From contig NZ_OY762512.1 of the NCBI RefSeq assembly GCF_963665995.1, positions 1,798,001-1,862,000 of the forward strand: 64,000 nucleotides of DNA, written 5' to 3'. A model generated the notes under the pieces. It was given only the letters and a program-made list of their open reading frames with translations. It made no database searches and was not told where the DNA came from. Below, piece after piece: positions 55,469-64,000 of the stretch; within the stretch, counting starts at the first letter, position 1; every line of letters begins with the position of its first letter. This DNA comes from Pleurocapsa sp. FMAR1. GTDB taxonomy: Bacteria; Cyanobacteriota; Cyanobacteriia; Cyanobacteriales; Xenococcaceae. Both the position numbers and the translations under genes were made by a program.

Positions 55469-55861
55469 TCAAAGCAGTCCTTCTAGCTGACGACGAATGC
55501 GATCTAAGTCTTCATTAGCCATAGATTCTTCTTCTAAAGGCGTAATATCTGCATTTGTTGATTCTTTTGTTTCCCAGTTAAGCTCCTCTATGTTTTTTTC
55601 GGGAGGAAGTTCCCATTGTCCTGGCTCGACTATTTTCCAGTCATAGTCAGCCTGACGGCAAAACTGCTCTACTTCTTCAGAATCGATCGCCTCTACTGTA
55701 GCTTCAGGAAAATCTTGTGCCTCTAATAATCCTGCATAGCGTATTGCATCGTCTTCTTCGTTAAACATCAAAATCGTGTTGCGATCGCCTACTTGAACAG
55801 TATGAATTCCTTCATTATCAGTTCCAGCATTAAACAGCAAAATATGTACTAGCATAATCAA
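55469..55861 (-). CDS. DUF3110-family protein
   Basis: 130 residues. MLVHILLFNAGTDNEGIHTVQVGDRNTILMFNEEDDAIRYAGLLEAQDFPEATVEAIDSEEVEQFC is the DUF3110 signature of cyanobacteria and plastids. Function unknown. The real start may be the second methionine (55855), and the acidic end is probably disordered. Its stop is near a direct repeat of CATACTTCAAA type (55450-55470). Confidence 0.92.
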   Translation of the reverse strand: MIMLVHILLFNAGTDNEGIHTVQVGDRNTILMFNEEDDAIRYAGLLEAQDFPEATVEAIDSEEVEQFCRQADYDWKIVEPGQWELPPEKNIEELNWETKESTNADITPLEEESMANEDLDRIRRQLEGLL

Positions 55862-55967
55862 CTCACGCCAACTCTCTATTTATGCCAATTACAACATAAA
55901 ATTAGCTCAATAAGGCATTAAAATAAACAATAAATAAAATTTTTAATTCATCAATTAGTCTCGATAG

Positions 55968-56145
55968 TTATTCTATGCGAACAAATCCAGCTTCTTCAAC
56001 TATTTTTTGCCTTTCCTTGGATAGCAACAATTTGACGAAAGCGTTTCCTATTTTTTCTTGTCGCTCTCCATTATCTTTGACAATTACATAGGACTCACGC
56101 AGTAAGCGTAAATTTTGCTCCCTTAGCCGCCTCAAGTTAATATGG
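55968..56145 (-). pseudogene. C-terminal relic of a PstS-like phosphate-binding protein
   Basis: The minus strand reads LRLLRESYVIVKDNGERQEKIGNAFVKLLLSKERQKIVEEAGFVRIE then a stop at 55968. This matches the end of cyanobacterial PstS/PBP-type binding proteins (RPLYVIVK, LLL, GFVRI). A stop codon bounds the frame upstream near 56145, so only the last 55-60 residues remain. The 5' part of the gene is missing. Confidence 0.65.
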
Positions 56146-56422
56146 CTGTTTCATTCTCAATTGAAGAGTTGCGATCGAGAATAAGATACTTATCAACTTG
56201 ATTGATGGCAGAAAGATAATAATAATGGCAAATAGCTTTGTTGCATGAATAAACAAAAGGATAAATCAAACGAGATCAATCAAACTGAAATTTATGAAGT
56301 AGCAATATAACTTTCAGGTTGACAAATTTGAATCATGGGATTGAGAGCAACACAATTTAACCCGAACAGAGGTTCTCTAAGTACTAGAATTGAATCATGA
56401 TTATAAATTTTGGCAAATTGCC

Positions 56423-57892
56423 ATGTTATTAAAACAAAATAAACGAGTCATTAAAAATATTATATTTACTAGTCTATTAGCTTTACTGACTGGCTGTGGT
56501 AATAGTAACGCTCTTGAAAGTTTCGTTGGTGCCGATCCAGGATTGCTTAAAAATAATGGAAAACAACTATCTCAGCAAACAGCTAATCAAGGGAAACCAT
56601 CTACTGCCAACGATCATACTCAAAACAAACCAGCCGACAATCAAGCTAAGGTTTCGGAGTCTCAGGGAGAATCAACATCTCAGTCATCGGCATTACCGCA
56701 AAACTTCCCCAAATCATTTCCTTTATATCCTCAAGCTCAACTAAAAGAAGCGAAGAGAGAGAATGAAACATCAGGAAGATTGACTTGGGATAGCCCAGAT
56801 CGGCAAAAAGCGATCGCCGATTATTATGAAGCAAAGTTAGCTGCTAATGACTGGAAAATTATTAAGCCGTTTAACCTTAATCCTCAACTGGAAACAGCTA
56901 AAGCGATCGCTGTTAAAAACGATCTTCGAGTCGATCTTGCTTTAGTGCGATCGCCAAATAAAGCCAATAACAACGGCACGGAAATATCTGTAATCTATCA
57001 GCCTATTGAGGCAGATATAGGACGTGGTAACTCTCAAGGGATTAATTCCCAGGGTGAACTAAGCCAGACTCTACTTAAATCAAAGTCACAGCAGCAGACA
57101 AATTCCAGCAATCAAGAGCAAAAGTCTAAAACTCAATCCCCTAAACTCGCAGTCGGAGATCAACCTAGTAATACATCTGATACTAAGTCTTCTAACTCGT
57201 CTGGAGTTGATTTTCAAGATTTAGATCAGGCTCCTGAACAATTACGTCAGCCTTTAGAGTCGGTAGCAGCTTTGGATATTTTGACTCCCTATACTGGCGA
57301 CGGCAATGTTGAATTAAGCAAGTTTGCTCCTAACAAAATAATTACTAGAGGCGAATATGCTCGTTGGCTAATTACAGCTAATAATCGCTATTTTCAAGAT
57401 AGCTTGGATAAAAAGATTTATCTTGCTACTGCAACTAATGAACCTGCCTTTCAAGATGTGAAGCCAAATAATCCAGATTTTGAAGCTATCCAGAGTTTGG
57501 CTGAAACTGGGCTGATACCTTCTCGGCTAACGGAAGATAGTAATAATGTCTTGTTCAAACCTGATGCACCTTTAACCAGAGAAGATTTGCTTGCCTGGAA
57601 AGTTCCTTTAGATATGCGCCAATCTTTACCAAAAGCATCAATTGAAGCTATAAAGGAAAGCTGGGGATTTCAAGATGCGGGGAATATTGACTCTACGGCA
57701 ATTAGGGCTTTGTATGCCGATTTTCAAAATGGCGATCGCTCTAACGTACGGCGTATTTTTGGCTATACTACTCTTTTTCAGCCTAAAAAACCTGTAACTC
57801 GCGCTGAAGCTGCTGCTTCGTTATGGTATTTCGGATTTCAGGGAGATGGAGTTACAGCTAAAGAAATTTTAGAAACTAAATCTAATAGTTAA
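56423..57892 (+). CDS. SLH-domain lipoprotein
   Basis: 489 residues from the ATG at 56423; an upstream TTG gives eleven extra residues. A lipoprotein signal ends LLTGC (Cys near residue 24). A polar, Q/S/N-rich region follows with a central globular part (KSFPLYPQAQLKEAKRENE, LTWDSPDRQKAIADYYEAKL). The last 200 residues hold SLH-like repeats (LDILTPYTGDGNVELSKFAPNKIITRGEYARWL and FQDVKPNNPDFEAIQSLAETGLI), which anchor proteins to the cell wall. It likely ties the outer membrane to peptidoglycan. Confidence 0.9.
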   Translation: MLLKQNKRVIKNIIFTSLLALLTGCGNSNALESFVGADPGLLKNNGKQLSQQTANQGKPSTANDHTQNKPADNQAKVSESQGESTSQSSALPQNFPKSFPLYPQAQLKEAKRENETSGRLTWDSPDRQKAIADYYEAKLAANDWKIIKPFNLNPQLETAKAIAVKNDLRVDLALVRSPNKANNNGTEISVIYQPIEADIGRGNSQGINSQGELSQTLLKSKSQQQTNSSNQEQKSKTQSPKLAVGDQPSNTSDTKSSNSSGVDFQDLDQAPEQLRQPLESVAALDILTPYTGDGNVELSKFAPNKIITRGEYARWLITANNRYFQDSLDKKIYLATATNEPAFQDVKPNNPDFEAIQSLAETGLIPSRLTEDSNNVLFKPDAPLTREDLLAWKVPLDMRQSLPKASIEAIKESWGFQDAGNIDSTAIRALYADFQNGDRSNVRRIFGYTTLFQPKKPVTRAEAAASLWYFGFQGDGVTAKEILETKSNS

Positions 57893-57955
57893 ATTACTTG
57901 TTAATCTCAAAGTTGAAAATTTCTACTAAACTATGAACAAACCCGTGTACGACCT

Positions 57956-58321
57956 ATGTTTGATTTAGAACCGATATTTGAATTTTCTCGTCACAACTGT
58001 GTAGCAATTTGCTCGTTTTTAGTTCCAGCTAACTTAATCGCCACTATTACTACCATAACCTTAGTGGTCAAAAGCCATTCGTTATCAGCAATAAATAGAT
58101 CGGTGGGATTTGCTTCCATCTTTGCTATAGCCTTGTTTATGCACGTTTCAACTTGGTTTATGATCGGCGTAGTTACCCCCGTTACCTTTATTTTGTTTGG
58201 ACTGGGAACAAGTTGCTTATTGATTAACGTTTTGGCAATTATTTATCGCCGACAGATTGTCCAAGTCTTAACAGCAAGTCTGTCTGGTAGTAAAAATATA
58301 AACAATTTGGAAAGCTTCTAA
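57956..58321 (+). CDS. Small membrane protein, unknown
   Basis: 121 residues with three hydrophobic helices (ICSFLVPANLIATITTITLVV, VGFASIFAIALFMHVSTWFMIGVV, FILFGLGTSCLLINVLAIIY). The RYHNC/HNCVAIC start and the HVSTWF motif are polar spots in the membrane. No family was recognised. It is close to hfq on the opposite strand. Confidence 0.75.
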   Translation: MFDLEPIFEFSRHNCVAICSFLVPANLIATITTITLVVKSHSLSAINRSVGFASIFAIALFMHVSTWFMIGVVTPVTFILFGLGTSCLLINVLAIIYRRQIVQVLTASLSGSKNINNLESF

Positions 58322-58341
58322 GTCTCTTTTATAATTAGAAA

Positions 58342-58554
58342 TTAAGCTTTTGGTTTGAGAAAGACAAGAGCCTGTCGCCAAATAATTGTCTGCTGATTGT
58401 AATGATCTACTACACAAAGACAATCAGCGTCTTGCCAAATTATTTTGCCAACTACAAGGTCATCAGTGACTAATTTTAGTTCTACCTCCTGTTTGTCCTT
58501 AACATATTTTTGGACTTGAATTACTCCTGGCAAAGCGGTATCAAATTCAGACAT
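58342..58554 (-). CDS. hfq: RNA-binding protein Hfq, cyanobacterial type
   Basis: 70 residues from the ATG at 58554. A longer frame to 58608 would overlap the dapF start, but the conserved protein begins [66 protein letters not shown]. This is the cyanobacterial Hfq (Sm fold) that binds the type IV pilus ATPase in Synechocystis and lacks the classic RNA-binding face. It is divergent from dapF with a 34-bp gap. Confidence 0.88.
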   Translation of the reverse strand: MSEFDTALPGVIQVQKYVKDKQEVELKLVTDDLVVGKIIWQDADCLCVVDHYNQQTIIWRQALVFLKPKA

Positions 58555-58588
58555 ATCAATTTTCGTTAAATATAGAGGAAAGTCAAAG

Positions 58589-59428
58589 ATGGTAATCGAG
58601 TTTAGCAAATATCAGGGATTAGGCAATGATTTTATTTTGATTGATAATCGTCACGCCACCGAACCCATAGTCACTCCTGAACAAGCGGCTAAAATGTGCG
58701 ATCGCCATTTTGGTATTGGTGCAGATGGGGTTATTTTCGCCTTGCCTGGCAAAGAAGATACAGAATACATCATGAGAATTTATAATTCCGACGGTTCAGA
58801 AGCAGAGATGTGTGGCAATGGTATCCGCTGTCTAGCTAAGTTTATCGCCGATCTTGAGGGAAACGCAAGAATTAATAAATCTTACAGAATTAATACTCTT
58901 GCAGGGGTAATTGTACCTACACTTGAAAGCAATGGAGAAGTTACGGTTGACATGGGAAAACCCCAGTTAGCAGCAGCGAAAATTCCTACAACCTTGAATT
59001 CTCCTGACGACAAAGTTGTGGCTCAATCTTTAATAGTTGGCGATCGCTCTTGGTCAGTTACAGCGGTTAGTATGGGCAATCCTCACTGTATTATATTTGT
59101 TGAAGATAGCGAGTCCATAGATTTAGCCAAAATTGGACCTTTATTTGAACATCACTCTGTTTTTCCGCAGCGAACTAATACAGAGTTCGTTGAAATAGTG
59201 AGATCGGACTATTTGAAGATGAGAGTTTGGGAAAGAGGTGCTGGTATTACCTTAGCCTGTGGGACTGGTGCTTGTGCAACCGTAGTTGCGGGAGTATTAA
59301 ATGGGAAATGCGATCGCCACTGTACCGTAGAATTACCGGGAGGCTGCTTGCAAATAAACTGGTCTCAAGCTGATGACAAGGTGTATATGACTGGTTCGGC
59401 TACAGAAGTATTTAGGGGTAATTATTAA
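58589..59428 (+). CDS. dapF: Diaminopimelate epimerase
   Basis: 279 residues. The two catalytic cysteines are in EMCGNGIRC (near 75-83) and [11 protein letters not shown] (near 227-237). [15 protein letters not shown] is the N-terminal marker. It converts LL- to meso-diaminopimelate for lysine and peptidoglycan. ATG at 58589 with GAGG 10 bases upstream. Confidence 0.98.
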   Translation: MVIEFSKYQGLGNDFILIDNRHATEPIVTPEQAAKMCDRHFGIGADGVIFALPGKEDTEYIMRIYNSDGSEAEMCGNGIRCLAKFIADLEGNARINKSYRINTLAGVIVPTLESNGEVTVDMGKPQLAAAKIPTTLNSPDDKVVAQSLIVGDRSWSVTAVSMGNPHCIIFVEDSESIDLAKIGPLFEHHSVFPQRTNTEFVEIVRSDYLKMRVWERGAGITLACGTGACATVVAGVLNGKCDRHCTVELPGGCLQINWSQADDKVYMTGSATEVFRGNY

Positions 59429-59458
59429 AAATATAGCGATATTTGATTTAAATCACTG

Positions 59459-60745
59459 TTACTGATTACCGATGATTGGCTTCAAGATCGTCACAGCATA
59501 GCGTTCGGGAGATAAATATCGGCTAAGGATTTGTCGTAGCCGCTCTGGCTGTTGTTGACTAATAATCTGAGGATACAGTGCTGAATCAGATGCTTTAGCG
59601 ACAATATTATAAAATCCGTAGATGCTAGCTAGCTGGCTAGGAGTCTCACTAGAAAAAATATAATCATTAATTAACTGCCGTTTGGCGCGGTTAATTTCTG
59701 CTGTAGGGATAAGCTCGTGATGTAGTTTTTGCAGGCGATCTCTGATGATATTTTCTACCATCTCCAAGTGTTCTACTGCTAACCAGGCACTAATTGAAAA
59801 CAAACTTGAGTCTTTTTGCAAAGATAAATTACAGTCAATATCCATCACTAACTGTCTTTCTTCTCTTAGTTCTCTAACTAAACCCGAACTGCGCCCTCCA
59901 GCAAAAATTAGAGCAATTAAATCCAAAGCGATCGCCTCTTCTAAAGACTCTGCACCAGGGCAAATCCAAGCCATTAGCAAGCGTGCCTGTTCGATTCTGG
60001 GCAAATGCAATTCTTGGCGACGAATAGCTACGGCTGGGGGTTCTGCCTTGATCGCGGTAGGCGGACATTCTGAACGTACGCTAAAATCACTAAAATTTTT
60101 ATCGATCAAAGTCAAGGCTTTTTCCTGTTCAATACCACCTACAATCACCACGGTCATGTTTTCTGGCTGGTAATGGGTGCGATGAAAACAACGCATCTGA
60201 TTAGGCGTATGTTTTAACAATAATTCTTTGTCTCCCAAAATTGAGCGTCGGTATGGATGATGTTGATAGATGTTTTGACACAAAGCCTGAAAGCCGACAA
60301 AATCGGGATTATCGTTGCTAGAATATATCTCTTCTAAAACTACTTCTCGCTCTCGAATAAATTCATCCTCAGCAATAGTTGCCCGTAATAAAATGTCCGC
60401 CAAACAGGGTAAGGTCTGCTCTAAATGTGGTGCTGTGGTGGTCAAATAAAAATGAGCATAATCATAGCTGGTAGCTGCATTAGCTATACCCCCCGTATTC
60501 TCAATCAGCGAGTCAAATTCTCCCACCATCACGTTGGGAGAACCCTTAAAAATCATGTGTTCTAAAAAATGTGCCATTCCCGACCATTCCCCAGGCTCGG
60601 CGATCGCTCCTGCCTTTACCCAGATATCTGCAACGACTACAGGAGTAGCAGGCAAATGCTGATGGATGATAGTCAATCCGTTACTCAGCTCAAATTTATT
60701 AGCGTTGAATTTTACTTGGTCAAGGGATGTGGATAGTTTGGACAT
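59459..60745 (-). CDS. M16-family zinc metalloprotease (insulinase type)
   Basis: 428 residues. The inverted zinc motif HFLEH is at residues 59-63 (MAHFLEHMIFKGSP) and the third ligand is E139 in REVVLEEI. RREL, and the second M16 domain from about 210 follow. It is a single chain of about 430 residues, as in bacterial PqqL-like or processing-peptidase-like proteins. Probably soluble. Convergent with dapF with 30 bp between stops. Confidence 0.95.
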   Translation of the reverse strand: MSKLSTSLDQVKFNANKFELSNGLTIIHQHLPATPVVVADIWVKAGAIAEPGEWSGMAHFLEHMIFKGSPNVMVGEFDSLIENTGGIANAATSYDYAHFYLTTTAPHLEQTLPCLADILLRATIAEDEFIREREVVLEEIYSSNDNPDFVGFQALCQNIYQHHPYRRSILGDKELLLKHTPNQMRCFHRTHYQPENMTVVIVGGIEQEKALTLIDKNFSDFSVRSECPPTAIKAEPPAVAIRRQELHLPRIEQARLLMAWICPGAESLEEAIALDLIALIFAGGRSSGLVRELREERQLVMDIDCNLSLQKDSSLFSISAWLAVEHLEMVENIIRDRLQKLHHELIPTAEINRAKRQLINDYIFSSETPSQLASIYGFYNIVAKASDSALYPQIISQQQPERLRQILSRYLSPERYAVTILKPIIGNQ

Positions 60746-61190
60746 TAAATAGCTAGATTGGCAAATAAATATTAAGCGATCATAACTCTTGAGGTCTTGT
60801 GTTTCCTGTTACATATTTAACAAAAGCTTTTTAAGAGCTTGGACTTTGGACAAAATAAAAGAGAAGAGCGATCGCAGTTTCCCTTGGCTAATTTCAATAG
60901 ACTCATATACTGTTGTCGAATTCAAAAATAGACCAATCAGGCGATCGCGAATTAGAAAGATTTAGCGATCGCCAACTGATGCACAAATTTTTGTAAACCT
61001 TTTGCGAGATTGCTTACAGCAAGTGGAAGCAAAGTAAATAGGCTTAATTGATAGGTTGTTTTTAGATCTTGAATGGGCAATATAAATATAGAATATAGTC
61101 AGCAGGAATTGCTATTGTCTGCAAAAAGTTCAGGACAATTATTAATACCAAAATAATGAAGGGTGAAATTCTCCACGAAACCTACCAAAT
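60746..61190. other. Gap with four or more HIP1 sites, no gene
   Basis: 445 bp. HIP1 octamers or near-matches occur around 60869, 60940 and 60964-60972. I see no protein, RNA or terminator that I can support. Confidence 0.6.
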
Positions 61191-62519
61191 TCAATCATTG
61201 TTTTTTGCTTCTAAAGGTTGGTTCATTTCATCGGCAAACTGTTCGAGCTTTTTAAAAGTAGAAGACAAATTAATATTGTTTACATCTTCGCTGTCTTCAA
61301 TAGCTTCTTCCAATAATCTGTTTAACCACATATCTCGCTTGAGTTCCAAATCTTTGTCAAAAGATTTTGCCACATCTTTTCTGCGGGCAAATTGAATAGT
61401 CATTAGAATGAAGGCTGTACTGGAGATTATAGACCACAGGAAAAAATAGAGAGATAATCCCAGGTTGAAAAAGTCTCCTGCTATTAATCTCCCAAAAAAG
61501 CTGTCCATAGAAATAGCAACAGCCGTGACTCCCGATATTATCTCATCATTATCTCCTTGGAAACTCTGATTATAAACGTCAGGTAATTTTTGCTTTAAAA
61601 ATACAAGATCGTTACCCATTTTGCTTCGTATAATCAATTTGCTGTCTAAATATTCTTTAGCTTGCTTGTATGCTTCAACGTTTTCTTGCTCCAAACGAGT
61701 TAATCTATGACAGATAGGCAACTTCTCAAAATTTACTGCCGACCAGTCTCTGTCCTTATCTTTATATTCACCTAAAATCCGAACGTAAAGAGTATGTCGG
61801 CGAGGGTCATTTGCAGGCAGTTCTAACAATTGTTGTCTTCCTTTTGTGCATTCTTGCATATAATCATCATAGCCAGGATGTTCGATCTTACTGTCTTTCA
61901 AAGAATCAACCTTGGCTTTTTGCTCTTCAATCAATTGACTGGCTAACATCTGTTTGAGGTTAGATTGATTATTAAACAACTCCATCCCTACTCCAGAAAC
62001 AAGAGATTGCAAAATATTTAGAGAAATTAAGCCAGCAGCAGCAGATCTCGACCAAGAACGACTATTTTTGTGACCTCTAGATACAGCAGCAGCCGTATAG
62101 TTACCAAACAGAAGTATAAAATAGTTGATTGAAGAGCTTACGACCAGACAAGGAATCAATCCAATATTGGTAAAAGCAAAAAACAGAACGGGAAAATTAC
62201 TGGCAAAGTCCGTGAGATTACTAACGCTGACTGCTCCTGCTGTTTGAACAGCACTAGCCTTTATATCATCAGTTACAAACGTTCTACCGTAGTACTCTTC
62301 AGGGTTGGCGAAAAATAAATAGAACAGTTTTTCTTTTATAGGAGTTTTAATAGTTTGGAACGGCTTTCCTTTTTTAGCCAAATCTACTATTTCTCTTATT
62401 TCAGGATCGGGATGATTTTCGAGTTGCTTGAACAGATACACATATTTTTTTACTGTGTCAGGCGATAGTTGACTTTCTTCTTGGTTGTTTTCAGTAGAAG
62501 CGTCATTTTTCTTGGACAT
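61191..62519 (-). CDS. Multi-spanning membrane protein with coiled-coil region, unknown
   Basis: 442 residues. A charged N-terminus (70 residues) is followed by two to four membrane helices at about 95-150 and 155-200, a long soluble helical section with YDDYMQECTKGRQQLLELPANDPRRH, and two further helices (about 325-345 and 355-385, FGRLIAGDFFNLGLSLYFFLWSIISSTAFILM). A charged C-terminus ends it. No family was recognised. It lies 23 bases from the dead IS630 element, which may have inserted near its promoter. Confidence 0.7.
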   Translation of the reverse strand: MSKKNDASTENNQEESQLSPDTVKKYVYLFKQLENHPDPEIREIVDLAKKGKPFQTIKTPIKEKLFYLFFANPEEYYGRTFVTDDIKASAVQTAGAVSVSNLTDFASNFPVLFFAFTNIGLIPCLVVSSSINYFILLFGNYTAAAVSRGHKNSRSWSRSAAAGLISLNILQSLVSGVGMELFNNQSNLKQMLASQLIEEQKAKVDSLKDSKIEHPGYDDYMQECTKGRQQLLELPANDPRRHTLYVRILGEYKDKDRDWSAVNFEKLPICHRLTRLEQENVEAYKQAKEYLDSKLIIRSKMGNDLVFLKQKLPDVYNQSFQGDNDEIISGVTAVAISMDSFFGRLIAGDFFNLGLSLYFFLWSIISSTAFILMTIQFARRKDVAKSFDKDLELKRDMWLNRLLEEAIEDSEDVNNINLSSTFKKLEQFADEMNQPLEAKNND

Positions 62520-62610
62520 AGTTTAATATTTGGCTTGCAGTTATAGCAATACGTGGCTAGGTTAGGACAAAATTAGCTAAAATCAAAGCGCTCGCCAAAA
62601 CCGAAAAATA

Positions 62611-63562
62611 ATGCCTGCTCCCTATAGCTACGATTTAAGAAAAAAAGCCGTAGATGCCTGTTCTAGAGGTGAAAAGAAGAGAACTATTTGTCGATTGATG
62701 AAAATAAGCCGTAACACCTTAGACCTATGGCTGAAAAGAGAACAAGAAACAGGAGACTTTAAAGCGGTCGCCGAGCGTCCCACCAGAGAAGAGCGAAAAA
62801 TTCAGGATTTAGAGAGATTCAAACAGTTTGTTAAACAACATAAAGATAAGACACAACAGCAAATGGCAGATTTGTGGGGAGAGAATCTTACCCAGCAAAA
62901 TATTAGTGATGGAATTAAAAAGTTAGGCATAACCAGAAAAAAAGCGGTCAGACCCCGCGTCGCCGACAGGCGCAAGACAAAGGGCTTGCCCGCATGTACG
63001 CTGACCAAGACAAACTTACGGGTATCAAGAAACAGATGAAGAGAAAAGAAAAGAATTTCAAGAGCAACTAAAACATCAACAGGCAAATAACCTAGTTTAT
63101 GTGGATGAAGCAGGATTCGATAACCGAGACGATTATCCCTATGGTTATAGCCCCAAAGGAGAAAGATGTTAGGCACTCAAATCTGGTAAAAGAAATGAGA
63201 GAGTAAGTTGGATTGCTGCATTCAAAGAAGGAAAAGTGTTTGCTCCGTTAACTTTTGAAGGGTCATGTAATCGAGATTTATTTGAGACATGGCTTAAAGA
63301 AAGTTTGATTCCTCAACTTCAACCTGGAAATATCATTATTATTGATAATGCTACTTTTCATAAAGGACAAAGTATTCAAGAAATAGTAGAAGAAGCAGGG
63401 TGCCAGATTTGGTATTTGCCCTCTTATTCTGCCGATCTAAACAAGATAGAGCGTTGGTGGTCGGTTCTCAAAACTTGGATGAAGCAGAGAGTTAAAGAAT
63501 TTGAGACTGTTAGAGAATGTGTTGATACAGCTTTCAAAAAATGTCCTAACGTATATGCGTAA
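62611..63562 (+). pseudogene. IS630 transposase, broken by a repeat and a nonsense codon
   Basis: N-terminal HTH (PYSYDLRKKAVDACSRGEKKRTICRLMKISRNTLDLWLKRE), and a C-terminal DDE core with VYVDEAGFDNR, IIIIDNATFHKG and LPSYSADLNKIERWWSVLK. The frame is broken by a 61-bp insertion at 62946-63006. Removal gives an exact in-frame join (RKKARQTYGYQE). Downstream, TAG at 63169-63171 replaces a TAT of CYALKSG. Both lesions make it non-functional. Confidence 0.9.
62946..63006. repeat. Mobile palindromic repeat with GGTCAG/CTGACC ends, copy B
   Basis: 61 bp starting GGTCAGACCCCGCGTCG and ending CATGTACGCTGACC. Deleting exactly these bases restores the reading frame of the IS630 transposase, so it arrived as an insertion. 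It shares its ends and core with the reversed copy at 36000-36042. There is no target-site duplication. Confidence 0.85.
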
Positions 63563-63761
63563 TGCTATACCTACTCATAATGCCCAAAATCATTAGTTTA
63601 TATTATGTGTCTAGGTCTAAATATATTTAATCAACCTGATTACGTACTGCCGAATATTTTCTTCGTATTTTCAAATACCTTGTATGAAATCACTGGCAGC
63701 TAAAGCAAAAAAGCATAAATTGATTTGTATCTGGCTGCCTGACACATTTATTTGAGGACAG

Positions 63762-64000
63762 TTAAACTCTTAAGCACTTTAATTCCGAAATTCTGATAAA
63801 CGAAATGGCATCATAGTATTTTCTTCTAGCCTTTGAAGATGCAAAACAGGGCAAAGTATTTTGAGAAAATAAAGGTGTAGGGTCAAACAAACTACGACCT
63901 TTATGTAAAACTTCTTTGAGCCATCTGATCCCAATTTTGAGATAACTTAAACCTCTCTCCCAATGCCGATCTACTTGACTTCTAAGTCCCTTCAATTGAA
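63762..64000 (-). CDS. C-terminus of an IS4-like transposase, cut by the window edge
   Basis: The minus-strand frame is open at the right edge; 78 residues or more are visible, ending near 63762. The pattern HWERGLSYLKIGIRWLKEVL, then KGRSLFDPTPLF and CFASSKARRKYYDAISFIRI is the end of a cyanobacterial IS4-type transposase. The start lies beyond 64000. The boundary of the IS cannot be seen. Confidence 0.65.
   Translation of the reverse strand, partial: QLKGLRSQVDRHWERGLSYLKIGIRWLKEVLHKGRSLFDPTPLFSQNTLPCFASSKARRKYYDAISFIRISELKCLRV

Larger units (their letters stand above)
62542..63569 (+). mobile_element. IS630-family insertion sequence, inactive
   Basis: Left end TATAGCAATACGTGGCTAGGTTAGGAC (62542-62568) and right end GTCCTAACGTATATGCGTAATGCTATA (63543-63569) are imperfect inverted repeats, 27 bp each, ending in TA dinucleotides as expected for IS630/Tc1 elements. 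The transposase gene inside is broken. The element is about 1,028 bp. Confidence 0.88.

Noticed and set aside
1-64000. tRNA or rRNA genes
   Set aside because: No T-loop motifs with matching acceptor and anticodon stems were found by eye.

Overview
The window is chromosomal DNA from a cyanobacterium. Direct signs are a photosystem II D1 gene (psbA), psbK, a Psb32/TLP18.3-type protein, the plant/cyanobacterial type of GshA, a Ycf23-like protein, a cyanobacterial-type Hfq, a DUF3110 protein and dozens of HIP1 octamers (GCGATCGC) inside and between genes. The DNA is AT-rich. Genes are short operons on both strands with many small intergenic repeats. The genus cannot be fixed from the sequence; a large-genome unicellular or pleurocapsalean type is only a guess.

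Layout. 0-5 kb: the 3' part of era, moaD, a four-repeat COG4705-like membrane protein, an XRE regulator paired with an ImmA/IrrE metallopeptidase, and a Ser/Thr kinase. 5-7.2 kb: a DndD-like SMC/Rad50-type ATPase that overlaps a 62-residue upstream gene, a defence-type module without other dnd genes. 7.3-11.4 kb: a DEP protein, a DUF1800/DUF1501 operon, a heptamer tandem array inside a 14-bp inverted repeat, and a MITE-like element. 11.4-16 kb: an O-methyltransferase, a frameshifted PEP-utilising enzyme, a solitary ParA, folK. 16.2-20.3 kb: photosystem II genes psbK, psbA and psb32 with small membrane proteins. 20-28.4 kb: methyltransferase, glycosyltransferase, GntR regulator, tyrS, and an FTR1 iron permease followed by a sorbosone-dehydrogenase-like lipoprotein. 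28.6-33 kb: an OmpR-type regulator, relics of a ChlH-type and a GUN4-type gene, an MFS exporter and an MlaE permease. 33-39.3 kb: an MGH1/GH63-like glucosidase, two oxidoreductases and nadA. 39.5-41.9 kb: a flavoprotein relic and an unusual pair, a ParB-like/HhH protein and a ParA with an N-terminal HsdR-type nuclease-like domain. 42-60.7 kb: housekeeping and envelope genes (MATE, LysM/M23 peptidase, trmL, gshA, ycf23-like, DegT aminotransferase, FKBP, isochorismatase, a pseudokinase, murQ, DUF3110, SLH lipoprotein, hfq, dapF, M16 peptidase). 60.7-64 kb: a large unknown membrane protein, a dead IS630 element, and the end of an IS4-like transposase cut by the window edge.

The best candidates for something new are: (i) the nuclease-like/ParA fusion with its overlapping ParB/HhH partner at 39.8-41.9 kb; (ii) the 62-residue protein coupled to the DndD-like ATPase at 5 kb; and (iii) a small GC-rich palindromic repeat with GGTCAG/CTGACC ends. 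Taking out the 61-bp copy of that repeat in the IS630 transposase restores the reading frame exactly, so the repeat must be insertable. A second, shorter copy lies at 36.0 kb. Other repeats have altered genes: one lies in frame inside the glucosidase, and two appear to have supplied new C-termini. Several decayed genes (PEP enzyme, ChlH-like, GUN4-like, FAD oxidoreductase, PstS-like, IS630) show active genome erosion. No rRNA, tRNA or CRISPR array was found.
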